Positions 33,496-41,746 of a stretch of DNA of 64,000 nucleotides are shown piece after piece (position 1 is the first letter of the stretch; each line of letters begins with the position of its first letter). Source of the DNA: Phormidium tenue FACHB-1052 (GTDB lineage: Bacteria > Cyanobacteriota > Cyanobacteriia > Phormidesmidales > Phormidesmidaceae); contig NZ_JACJQN010000022.1 of assembly GCF_014696675.1 (NCBI RefSeq), positions 1-64,000 on the forward strand. The letters run 5' to 3'. A model generated the notes under the pieces. It was not told the DNA's origin, made no database searches, and saw only the letters and a program-made list of their open reading frames with translations. The position numbers were made by a program, and so were the translations under genes.

Positions 33496-35925
33496 TTAAC
33501 CTTTGGCGAGGGCTTGACGAACATGGCGAGCCAGCTCAGCCCGCTGGTAGGGCTTGGCTAGCAGAAGGATCTCAGGCTCCTGAGCCCCCTGAGGAATCAG
33601 GGCATTTTCGGTATAGCCAGAGGTATATAAAACCCGCAGCTGTGGACGCAGCCGGTGGGCCGCAGCCGCCAGGTCACAGCCATTCATGCCGCCGGGCATG
33701 ATCACATCGGTAAACAGCAGATCGATGGCGGGCCACTGATGCAGCAGTTCTAGGGCAGCCGGGCCGTTTTCGGCGGCCAACACCTGATATCCCAGGCTTT
33801 CGAGCTGCTGCTGGGCATAGTCGCGCACCAGAGTATTGTCTTCGACCAGCAAAATCAGCTCTGAGCCGCCAGGACAGCCGTCTACCTCGGCAGAGAAATC
33901 GGGGGCACGGCGGTCTAAGGCCGGTGGGGGGCGATCGCGGCAGCGGGGCAAGTATAGCTGCACTGTGGTGCCCACCCCCGGCTCAGAGTCAATGTTGACG
34001 TAGCCGTTAGACTGACGAACAAAGCCATAGACCATGCTCAGGCCTAGCCCGGTGCCTTTGCCCTTGGCCTTGGTGGTAAAAAATGGCTCAAACACCTGGC
34101 TCAGCAGCTCTGGCCCCATGCCCACCCCATTGTCTGAGACAGTGACCATGACATAGTCGCCAGGGTAAAAGCTTGCTTGAGAATCGTCAACCATCGAAAT
34201 GATGCAGGTGTGGGCGGTCGTAAGCGTGAGGCGGCCCACGCCGTCCATGGCATCGCGGGCGTTGAGGCAGAGGTTGAGCAGGGCGCTCTCTAGCTGGCTG
34301 GCATCGACGAGGGCTAGCCCCAGGTCAGCGGCGTAGCTACAGCGCACCTCGATCTGTTCTCCCAGGGCACGGCGCAGTAGCGCATCCATGTGGGCAATCA
34401 GCTGGTTGACATCGACGGGCTTGGGGTCGAGGATTTGGCGGCGGGCAAAGACCAGCAGGCGCTGGGTGAGGTCGGCCCCCCGCTGGGCCGCACTGCTGAT
34501 CAGATCGGCCAGCGATCGCAGCCGGGGCTGGGTGTCGAGCAGTTCGACCAGCAGCTCGGCATTGCCCAAAATCACCGTCAGCAGGTTGTTAAAGTCATGG
34601 GCAACCCCACCAGTCAGATGGCCAATGGCCTCCATTTTTTGGCTTTGCAACAGCTGGGCCTCCAGATTTTTTTGCTCAGTCAGGTTGAGCATGCCGCCAA
34701 TCATCCGGATCGCCTGCCCCTGGGCGTTTCGCATCACATAGCCCCGATCTTTGACGTAGGCATAGCGACCATCGCGGCAGCGAAAGCGATACTCCTCAGT
34801 CCAGATGGTGGCGTCTCCCTCTAGGGCCGTCTGAATTGAGGCCAGCAGCCGCTGACGATCGTCAGGGTGCAGGCGATCGCGCCACCAGTCGTTAGAGGTC
34901 GCAAGATCCTCTTTGCCATAGCCAAACAGGGTTTTGTAGCCCTCGCCTCGCCAGGTGACATCGGAGAGCAAGTCCCAGTCCCAAATCGCGTCGTTGGTGG
35001 CCTTTGAAACCAGCCGAAACCGTTCCTCACTGGCCCGCAGGGTGGCCTCCGCCGTCTTTTGAGCAGTTACGTCGATCACCGTGCCCAACTGCCGACAGGG
35101 TTGCCCTTCGTCATCGACTTCGATGTTGCCCCGATCTGCCAACCAGCGAATCTCGCCATCGGGGCGACGAATGCGGTAGTTGACCTCCAAGATTCCGCGC
35201 AGCGTACCGACGTGGGCGTGGTTGTGCAGCAGTTGGGGCCGATCTTCGGGCAGCACCCGCTCGATAAACCGCTCAAAGCTCTCAATCGGTTCCTCCGGGC
35301 GCAGGCCAAATAGGCGATAGGTGCCCGCCGACCAAACCAGGTGATTCGTAGTCAGGTCGAGGGCCCAACTGCCCATGTTGCCAATCAGTTCGGCGCTGGT
35401 GAGCAGCATGGCTTGCTGCCGAATGCAGGTGGTCAAGAGCGCCTCGTTTTGTCGACGTTCAGCGTCAAGCTGCACCTGTTCGCCAGTGTTGCCCCCTGTC
35501 GCCAACTCCGATCGCAGCCGATGGCGGCGGGCTAGGGCGCAGTCCAGCGCGCGCTTGATGTCGGCGGCGACGGCTTGCCCCATAACCAGGTAGTCTTCGG
35601 CCCCAGCCCAAACAGCCTCCAGCCCCAGGGTGGCCTGGGTCGGGTTGACTAGCACAATCACCGGCAGGTCGGGGGCTAGGGCCTGAAGCGCCCCTAGCGG
35701 CCCTAGCCCCACCGGAGCTGAGCTGGCCAAATTTAGCACAATGCCGTCAACTTGATGGCCAGCGGCGAGGTGAGCCAGGGCGGCATCCACCGAGTCTAGG
35801 GCAACGATTTCCTCGGGTATGGTCAGGTCGGTCAGCGGGCGATCGCGCCCCCATGCAGCAGGCTCACCTACCCAAAGAATCTGCCTGGTTAGCGGCCCGG
35901 TCATAGAATATCTCTCAGCCTCCAT
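33496..35925 (-). CDS. Soluble hybrid histidine kinase with degenerate N-terminal receiver
   Basis: An 809-residue kinase. Residues about 15-140 look like a receiver fold without its phosphoacceptor: [13 protein letters not shown] has Asn where Asp is expected, and [20 protein letters not shown] lacks the usual lysine-proline. Two PAS domains follow (about 180-305 and 310-435), then the phosphoacceptor region [20 protein letters not shown], ATPase motifs [32 protein letters not shown] and [14 protein letters not shown], and a full C-terminal receiver ([39 protein letters not shown]). No membrane span, so cytoplasmic. It is the first gene of the 36-25 kb signalling run. An alternative start lies seven codons in ([10 protein letters not shown]). 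Confidence 0.9.
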   Translation of the reverse strand: MEAERYSMTGPLTRQILWVGEPAAWGRDRPLTDLTIPEEIVALDSVDAALAHLAAGHQVDGIVLNLASSAPVGLGPLGALQALAPDLPVIVLVNPTQATLGLEAVWAGAEDYLVMGQAVAADIKRALDCALARRHRLRSELATGGNTGEQVQLDAERRQNEALLTTCIRQQAMLLTSAELIGNMGSWALDLTTNHLVWSAGTYRLFGLRPEEPIESFERFIERVLPEDRPQLLHNHAHVGTLRGILEVNYRIRRPDGEIRWLADRGNIEVDDEGQPCRQLGTVIDVTAQKTAEATLRASEERFRLVSKATNDAIWDWDLLSDVTWRGEGYKTLFGYGKEDLATSNDWWRDRLHPDDRQRLLASIQTALEGDATIWTEEYRFRCRDGRYAYVKDRGYVMRNAQGQAIRMIGGMLNLTEQKNLEAQLLQSQKMEAIGHLTGGVAHDFNNLLTVILGNAELLVELLDTQPRLRSLADLISSAAQRGADLTQRLLVFARRQILDPKPVDVNQLIAHMDALLRRALGEQIEVRCSYAADLGLALVDASQLESALLNLCLNARDAMDGVGRLTLTTAHTCIISMVDDSQASFYPGDYVMVTVSDNGVGMGPELLSQVFEPFFTTKAKGKGTGLGLSMVYGFVRQSNGYVNIDSEPGVGTTVQLYLPRCRDRPPPALDRRAPDFSAEVDGCPGGSELILLVEDNTLVRDYAQQQLESLGYQVLAAENGPAALELLHQWPAIDLLFTDVIMPGGMNGCDLAAAAHRLRPQLRVLYTSGYTENALIPQGAQEPEILLLAKPYQRAELARHVRQALAKG

Positions 35926-36254
35926 GGCTGTGGCCCCCTTGCTGTGGGCGACTTGATCGCCATGGCTCCCTCGCGATCGGCCAACAAAATCCTATTTCTA
36001 TTATGGTAAGCACCGAGCCCCCGCTGAAACCATCGATGACAACAATTATTATCGAGCCGTGGGCTACCGTTCCCCAGCCGATGAGTCTGGGTCGAGACAG
36101 CCCAAAATGGCAGAATTCAAGTTGAGCGGGCATTTTTTCCCATGGCTCACGCTTCTGTGCCTGCGTTCTGGCATGATCTCCAGCATCGCCGCCGGGGATG
36201 GTTGCCCGAACAGGTTATTCTGAGCATGATTTTGCATTCAAAGGGCAGCTCCCG
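35926..36254. other. Divergent upstream region of the hybrid kinase and wecB
   Basis: No gene is seen. Near 36097-36122 lies a 26-base sequence that recurs at 43984-44009 with four differences (ACAGCCCAAAAT, then TTCAAGT at the end). The rest should hold the divergent promoters of the hybrid kinase gene and wecB. Confidence 0.5.
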
Positions 36255-37400
36255 ATGATTCCACCGTTTAAAGTCTGCATTGTGTTGGGCACTCGCCCTG
36301 AGGCGATTAAACTTGCGCCGGTGATTCAGTGTTTTCGGCAGTGCCCCGACTTTGACACCCAGGTGCTGCTCACCGGCCAGCACCGGGAGATGGTGGATCA
36401 GGTGATGGCGCTGTTTGACCTCAGCGCCGATCGCGACTTGGCAATTATGCAGCCCCGCCAAACCCTGACCGACATCACCTGTCGCAGCCTTCAAGGGTTG
36501 GAGTCCCTGTTTCAAGAGCAGCGCCCCGACATGGTGCTGGTGCAGGGCGACACCACAACGGCCTTTGCCGCCGCCCTGGCAGCCTTCTATCAAAAAATTC
36601 CGGTGGGCCACGTCGAGGCCGGGCTACGTACCGACAACATCTATAACCCCTTCCCGGAGGAGGCCAACCGGCGGCTGATCTCCCAAATCGCCCAACTGCA
36701 CTTTGCGCCCACGGCCCTGTCGGTGCAGCATTTGGAGCGATCGGGGGTAACCGGCAATCTGCACCAGACCGGCAACACCGTGATCGACGCCCTGCTGTCG
36801 GTGGCCGATCGCCACCCGGACTGCGAAGTGCCGGGGCTAGACTGGAGCCGCCACCGGGTGATTTTATCGACGGTGCATCGGCGGGAGAATTGGGGAGCGC
36901 CTCTGGGGGCGATCGCCCAGGGGTTTCTCAAGGTGCTCGAACGGTTTCCCGATACCGCCCTGCTGCTGCCCCTGCACCGCAACCCCACCGTGCGAGAACC
37001 GCTCCAGGCCGCCCTCGGCGATCATCCCCGCGCCTTTTTGACAGAACCCCTCGACTACACCCAGCTGGTGGGCGCAATTCAGCGCTGCTATCTGGTGATG
37101 ACTGACTCGGGTGGCCTGCAAGAAGAAGCCCCTAGCCTGGGCAAACCAGTGCTGGTGCTACGCGACAATACCGAACGCCCCGAAGCCGTGATGGCGGGCA
37201 CTGCCAAACTGATCGGCACCGATGCCGATCGCATGCTGACGGAGGCCGAAACCCTGCTGCTACACCCCGAGGCCTACCAGGCCATGGCCGAAGCGATCAA
37301 CCCCTTTGGCGATGGCCAGGCCTCCCAGCGCATTCTTGAGATTACGCGGGCCTACCTACAACAGACCGCAGCGGCGGTGCGGCAGCCCCTAGCGTGCTAG
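36255..37400 (+). CDS. wecB: UDP-N-acetylglucosamine 2-epimerase (non-hydrolysing)
   Basis: The enzyme interconverts UDP-GlcNAc and UDP-ManNAc for surface polysaccharide. I start at the ATG giving MIPPFKVCIVLGTRPEAIKL (381 residues), because the GTRPEAIKLAP motif should be near the N-terminus; the frame extends 19 codons up. Further marks: VLLTGQHREMVDQVM, VLVQGDTTTAFAAALAAF, GHVEAGLRTDNIYNPFPEEA, NRRLISQIAQLHFAPT, NTVIDALL, STVHRRENWG, MTDSGGLQEEAPSLGKPVLV and RDNTERPEAV. All are catalytic or UDP-binding segments of the family. The neighbouring genes are unrelated, so there is no polysaccharide operon in view. Confidence 0.95.
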   Translation: MIPPFKVCIVLGTRPEAIKLAPVIQCFRQCPDFDTQVLLTGQHREMVDQVMALFDLSADRDLAIMQPRQTLTDITCRSLQGLESLFQEQRPDMVLVQGDTTTAFAAALAAFYQKIPVGHVEAGLRTDNIYNPFPEEANRRLISQIAQLHFAPTALSVQHLERSGVTGNLHQTGNTVIDALLSVADRHPDCEVPGLDWSRHRVILSTVHRRENWGAPLGAIAQGFLKVLERFPDTALLLPLHRNPTVREPLQAALGDHPRAFLTEPLDYTQLVGAIQRCYLVMTDSGGLQEEAPSLGKPVLVLRDNTERPEAVMAGTAKLIGTDADRMLTEAETLLLHPEAYQAMAEAINPFGDGQASQRILEITRAYLQQTAAAVRQPLAC

Positions 37401-37441
37401 CCGTGATCCCCCTGGGCGTTGCTGATCAACGGTATGATTTG

Positions 37442-37650
37442 CCCCCCTAGCCCCCCAATCCTGGGGGGAACCAGACGACTTCAAAGCCCCCCAAATTTGG
37501 GGGGTTGGGGGGCGATGCAGCAACTGTTGCTTTTGCAGATTCATTCCTCAATTCAGCAACACCCCCCCTGTTTGGGCTGCCCTACATACAAATGCATCTT
37601 GGCTGTCTTGCCCCAGGTCGATCCCCCCAACCCCCTTAAAAAGGGGGGCA
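37442..37650. repeat. C/G-run hairpin repeats between wecB and cobN
   Basis: The convergent gap carries several G/C-run hairpins: CCCCCC-AATCCT-GGGGGG (37451-37468), the perfect palindrome CCCCCCAAATTTGGGGGG (37487-37504), and CCCCCTT-AAA-AAGGGGG (37632-37648). Such CCCCCC/GGGGGG units are familiar as intergenic repeats of cyanobacteria. They may end transcription for both convergent genes. Confidence 0.75.
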
Positions 37651-37661
37651 ACAACTTCCCT

Positions 37662-40600
37662 CTACTCGGCCTGGGGTTGGCCGCGATCGAACTGCTGGGT
37701 TTCTAGCACCCCTTCCGCCTGGTTGGCGAGCTGTCGCAGGCTATCCAGCATCTCAGCCGTGGCCGTGGCCCACAGCCCCCGCTGGTTAGCTTCGAGCAGT
37801 CGCTCGGCCATATCCCTCAGTGCCCAGGGGTTTGAGGTTTGCACAAAGGCCTGCACCGCTGGATCGAGCAGGTAGGCCTGGGCCACGCCCTCGTACATGT
37901 GGTCGGCGACGCAGCGGGCGGTGGCATCGTAGGCAAACAGATAATCGACGGTGGCGGCCATCTCAAAGGCTCCCTTATAGCCGTGGCGCATGACGCCCTC
38001 GATCCACTTGGGGTTAACCACGCGGGAGCGGTAGACCTTGGCAATTTCGGCGTCGAGCGATCGCACCTTGGGCTTGGCCGTCACCGCGTTGTCGCCAAAG
38101 TAGGTGGCAGGCTGCTGCCCCTGGAGGGTGCGGGCCGCCACCGTCATCCCTCCCTGAAACTGGTAGTAGTCGTCGGAGTCGAGCAGGTCGTGCTCGCGGT
38201 TGTCCTGGTTGTGGAGCACCACTTGCAGGTGCTTGAGCCGCTGCTCAAAGGCTTCGGGCATGGCGTGGCCCTGGGCGTTACGGCCATAGGCGTAGCCGCT
38301 CCAGTTCAGATAGGCGCGGGCTAGGTCTTCGTCGGTAGTCCAGTTTTGTGATTCGATTAGCCCCTGCAAACCAGCTCCGTAGGCCCCCGGTTTAGAGCCA
38401 AAGATGCGGTAGCGCGCTCGCAATTCTGCCTGCTCTGCTGTCAGCCCCTGGGCCTGCCACTCGGCGCTCTCCTGGCGCGATCGCGCCGCCAAAGGATTTT
38501 GCTCCGGCGGTTCGTCTAAATCTGCCACTGCCGCTACAGCCTGATCCACCAGGTCGATCAGATTGGGGAACGCATCGCGAAAGAAACCCGAAATCCGCAG
38601 GGTGACATCCACGCGAGGTCGCCCGATCGCCGACAGCGGCAGCACCTCAAAATCAACCACCCGCCGCGAGGGGCCATCCCACACTGGGCGCACCCCCATC
38701 AGAGCCAGAGCTTCGGCGATGTCGTCGCCACCAGTCCGCATGGTGGAGGTGCCCCACACCGACAAGCCTAGGGTTTGGGGATACTCGCCATAGTCTTGGG
38801 TGTACTGTTCCACCAACACTTCCGCCGCCCGCCGTCCCACATCCCAGGCACTTTCTGTAGGAATAGCGCGAATATCTACCGAAAAAAAGTTGCGCCCAGT
38901 GGGCAGCACGTCAGGACGGTTGCGGGTTGGGGCTCCAGCAGGGCCGCTGGGTACGTAGCGCCCGTCGAGGCCAGCCAGCAGGTTGGCGATCTCGTCGGTG
39001 GTGCGGCTCAAGGCGGGAATGAGGGTGTGCTGAATCCAGTGGAGTTCGGCGGCGAGGGGGGTGGGAGGGTGGATGGGTGGATGGGTGGATGGGTGGATGG
39101 GTGGGGGAGATGGTTGCAGGATGGACTCTACCAAGCGAGACGCTTCTTCCTCCAGCGCCTCGATCGCATCCCCCACAATCCGACAGCCCTCCAGGTCGGT
39201 AAAAGCTTCACCAGGCTCGGCGGTGAGGGGGTCGAGGTCGAGGTTCCAGGATTCGGCGATCGCTCGCGTCAATCCCTGGCGACCGGGGCCGGGGTGGCGG
39301 GCGATCGCCACGATCAAGTCCCGTAGCTGTCGGCCATCGGGGCACTGGCCAAAGATGTGTAGGCCGTCGCGGATTTGGGCTTCTTTGAGGTCGCAGAGGT
39401 AGGTGTCGAGGGTGGGGAGGAGAGTGGGGATGGGTGGATGGGTGGATGGGTGGATGGGTGGATGGGTGGGGGAGATTTCGGAGAGGAGGCTGGTTTCGGT
39501 GAGGAGGGTGAGGATGCGATCGCCAATCAGCCCCAGCCGTGAGGGATCTAAGCTCTGGGCCTCGTAGTATTCGTCCACCAGACCTTCCAGCTTTTCGAGG
39601 GGGCCGTAAAGTTCAGCGCGGGTGAGGGGCGGCGTCAGGTGGTCGAGAATCACGGCTTGGGCGCGGCGCTTCGCCTGGGAGCCTTCACCCGGATCGTTGA
39701 CGATAAACGGGTACAGATGCGGCATGGGCCCAAACATCGCCTCGGGGTAGCAGTTTTGCGACAGGCCGACGCCCTTGCCGGGCAGCCACTCCAGGTTGCC
39801 GTGCTTGCCCAGGTGAACGATCGCCTGCGCCCCAAAACTCTGCCTCAGCCAGGTGTAAAAGGCAAAGTAGTCGTGGGTTGGCTCCAGATCAGGCGAGTGG
39901 TAGTTGAGGGAGGGGTCAAGGTCATAGCCTCGGCTGGGTTGAACACCGATGAAGATGTTGCCGAGTTGGATGCCGGGAATGGGGAAGGAAGAGAGTGGGG
40001 TGGGGGGGGTAGGGGGTAAAGAGTTTTGAATTTTGAATTTTGAATTTTGAATTTCTCCCCCACCTTCTCCATCTTCCTCACCGTCCCCATCTCCTCTAGG
40101 AAGGCCCCAACGATCGCTTATACCGACGCGCACCGCTTCCGGCAGAGTCTCAAAATGCTGACAGTAATCAGCCAGAGTTAGGAACTGGCGAACTTCCCGA
40201 AAATCGCGGCCCTCGAGATCGTTAGTCACCCCGGCAGTGAGCCGACGAATCAGGTCATCGCCATCGGTGGGAATGTCATCCAGGGTGTAGCCTGCCGCCT
40301 TGAGGGCGTGGAGAACTTCGATCGCACTCTGGGGCGTATCTAAACCAACGCCATTTGCCAGGCGACCGTCGCGGTTGGGGTAGTTGGCGAGAATCAGGGC
40401 GATGCGGCGATCGCCCACGGGAGTACGGCGCAGGCTGGCCCACTGGGCCGTTAGATCGGCGACAAAGGTGATGCGATCGCTCACTGGCTCATAGGTCACC
40501 ACATCGGTTTCTAGCGTCTCGCTGCGCTGGTGAACCGATTTAAACGAAACCGCGCGGGTGATAATACGCCCATCCACCTCGGGCAGAGCCACATTCATGG

Positions 40601-41561
40601 CGATATCGCGGGGCGAGAGGCCCAGACTTTGGCTTTCCCAGGCGGCTTTGGTGCCGCCGCTGAGAATCACTTGCAGCACTGGCACGTCGAGGGTTTCCCA
40701 CAGATCTAAATTGGGCGTGGCACCATCCAGCTTCGCCACCGAAAAGCTGGTGGTATTCAACAGCACGTCAATGCCTTGCCCCGCTTTGGGTTTGAGCAGC
40801 GCAACCAAATCCTCCTGCACCTCCGGGTCTTGCAGCGACGATACAAACACAGGCACCGGATGCAGATGCCGTTCTGCCAAGGCCGCGCACAGAGCATCAA
40901 TAGGCGCAGTATTGCCCGCCAGATAGTGAGCCCGGTAGAAGATCAGACCAATTCTGAATTTTGAATTTTGTTCGCGTAGCGTCTCTAAAGGAGAAATTTT
41001 GAATTTTGAATTGATAGGATATACCCCAACTTTAGGAATTTCCTGAGGCTCGGGGGGGTGGTAGGCGGTATGAAGCAGGCGATCGCACACCCACATCAAC
41101 CCATAGGCCATATTCTCAACACCGCCCTCGTTGAGGTAGCGCCAGAGCTGGTTGGCCACCGTCAGCGGCACAGTGGAATGGCTGATCAGATCAGGGGCAG
41201 GGCGATCGTCGCCGGGCAGCACAATCAGCGCCGCTCCGGTTTCGGTGGCCACATCTCGGACGACTTCTAGACCGTAGGGCCAGTAGGCACGACCCCCCAA
41301 CAGCCGCACCACGATAAGTTGGGCGTGGCGCAGCACATCGTCGGCGTAGGTGTCGATCGCCAACTGCTGCTGAAGCTGAAGCAGGTTGGCCACCCGCAAG
41401 GCCGGAAAATCGGCGGGAAAACTAGCCCGAGTCAGGCTTTGAATTTCGGTATCGGCGGCGGTGAGAAACACCAGTGGGGCCGGGGTCTGTTCGACAAAAA
41501 TGACGCCCTCGGTATCCGGCGTCCAGCCGCCGGGGGTAGCGGCTAAGCGGTGCATGGGCAA
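37662..41561 (-). CDS. cobN: CobN-type cobaltochelatase large subunit, with repeat insertions
   Basis: The 1299-residue subunit inserts cobalt into a corrin (hydrogenobyrinate-type) ring with an AAA+ partner not encoded here. Family marks: MAYGLMWVCDRLLHTAYHPP, KIGLIFYRAHYLAGN-like text after residue 205, LQVILSGGTKAAWESQSLGL, NIFIGVQPSRGYDLDPSLNY, HLGKHGNLEWLPGKGVGLSQ, YPFIVNDPGEGSQAKRRAQA and ALMGVRPVWDGPSRRVVDFE. The HxGKHGNLEWLPGK motif separates CobN from ChlH. Four segments read as translated intergenic repeats: residues 183-205 (NSKFKI/EQNSKFR), 503-513 (IQNSKFKIQNS), 699-712 and 820-831 (PPIHPSTH). All sit between conserved blocks, so the protein may be functional with extra loops. 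Partners may be ChlI/ChlD-like (inference). The start could also be MHRLAATPGG two codons in. Confidence 0.93.
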   Translation of the reverse strand: MPMHRLAATPGGWTPDTEGVIFVEQTPAPLVFLTAADTEIQSLTRASFPADFPALRVANLLQLQQQLAIDTYADDVLRHAQLIVVRLLGGRAYWPYGLEVVRDVATETGAALIVLPGDDRPAPDLISHSTVPLTVANQLWRYLNEGGVENMAYGLMWVCDRLLHTAYHPPEPQEIPKVGVYPINSKFKISPLETLREQNSKFRIGLIFYRAHYLAGNTAPIDALCAALAERHLHPVPVFVSSLQDPEVQEDLVALLKPKAGQGIDVLLNTTSFSVAKLDGATPNLDLWETLDVPVLQVILSGGTKAAWESQSLGLSPRDIAMNVALPEVDGRIITRAVSFKSVHQRSETLETDVVTYEPVSDRITFVADLTAQWASLRRTPVGDRRIALILANYPNRDGRLANGVGLDTPQSAIEVLHALKAAGYTLDDIPTDGDDLIRRLTAGVTNDLEGRDFREVRQFLTLADYCQHFETLPEAVRVGISDRWGLPRGDGDGEEDGEGGGEIQNSKFKIQNSLPPTPPTPLSSFPIPGIQLGNIFIGVQPSRGYDLDPSLNYHSPDLEPTHDYFAFYTWLRQSFGAQAIVHLGKHGNLEWLPGKGVGLSQNCYPEAMFGPMPHLYPFIVNDPGEGSQAKRRAQAVILDHLTPPLTRAELYGPLEKLEGLVDEYYEAQSLDPSRLGLIGDRILTLLTETSLLSEISPTHPPIHPSTHPPIPTLLPTLDTYLCDLKEAQIRDGLHIFGQCPDGRQLRDLIVAIARHPGPGRQGLTRAIAESWNLDLDPLTAEPGEAFTDLEGCRIVGDAIEALEEEASRLVESILQPSPPPIHPSTHPPIHPPTPLAAELHWIQHTLIPALSRTTDEIANLLAGLDGRYVPSGPAGAPTRNRPDVLPTGRNFFSVDIRAIPTESAWDVGRRAAEVLVEQYTQDYGEYPQTLGLSVWGTSTMRTGGDDIAEALALMGVRPVWDGPSRRVVDFEVLPLSAIGRPRVDVTLRISGFFRDAFPNLIDLVDQAVAAVADLDEPPEQNPLAARSRQESAEWQAQGLTAEQAELRARYRIFGSKPGAYGAGLQGLIESQNWTTDEDLARAYLNWSGYAYGRNAQGHAMPEAFEQRLKHLQVVLHNQDNREHDLLDSDDYYQFQGGMTVAARTLQGQQPATYFGDNAVTAKPKVRSLDAEIAKVYRSRVVNPKWIEGVMRHGYKGAFEMAATVDYLFAYDATARCVADHMYEGVAQAYLLDPAVQAFVQTSNPWALRDMAERLLEANQRGLWATATAEMLDSLRQLANQAEGVLETQQFDRGQPQAE
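39071..39102. repeat. Four GGATGGGT octamers inside cobN
   Basis: Four perfect units of GGATGGGT. On the coding strand every frame of this octamer encodes the same cycle of Pro, Ile, His, Pro, Ser, Thr, His, Pro and no stop. The unit is not a multiple of three, so a change of one or two copies would shift the frame of cobN. Confidence 0.9.
39428..39467. repeat. Five GGATGGGT octamers inside cobN
   Basis: Five perfect units of GGATGGGT, the same unit as 350 bases away and as in several intergenic gaps. It encodes part of a PPIHPSTH-type linker. As with the first tract, slippage by one unit would shift frame. Confidence 0.9.
40024..40051. repeat. Four TTTTGAA heptamers inside cobN
   Basis: Four perfect units of TTTTGAA, read on the coding strand as IQNSKFKIQNS. 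The same heptamer flanks the dispersed repeat 900 bases away in the same gene and occurs between genes near 4330, 7110 and 62730. Confidence 0.9.
40951..41013. repeat. Small dispersed palindromic repeat inserted in cobN
   Basis: A 26-base core (40971-40996) matches, in reverse complement, the intergenic copy at 62740-62765 except for the tip TTTA/TGCG and one base. Both cores carry TCTCC/GGAGA arms and CGC(T/A)ACGCGAA. Both are flanked by TTTTGAA/AATTCAAA units. Here it is read in frame as SPLETLREQNSKF, adding about 22 residues to CobN. Confidence 0.85.
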
Positions 41562-41746
41562 TCCTTAGGGCAACAACAAGACGGCAATAGCAAATCTGAA
41601 GGAACTCTAGCGTAAGTCAGGGTAGACCCAAAACGAAAGCTACCATGGGGACTCGCTTGGATAGACTCCTCAAACCTTAAGGCTTTCTTTGGCAACTCCC
41701 CGTCTCGAACCACCGCAGTGGGCGCCCTCGGCCTCAAAATATAGAA

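Noticed and set aside
39061-39475. Possible CRISPR array or tandem-repeat locus
   Set aside because: Units are 8 bases without spacers and lie within cobN reading frame, so these are simple short tandem repeats.
41562-41746. Cobalamin riboswitch before cobN
   Set aside because: I looked for a B12-box-like sequence (GCCACTG) on the cobN strand and found no convincing one in this short gap.
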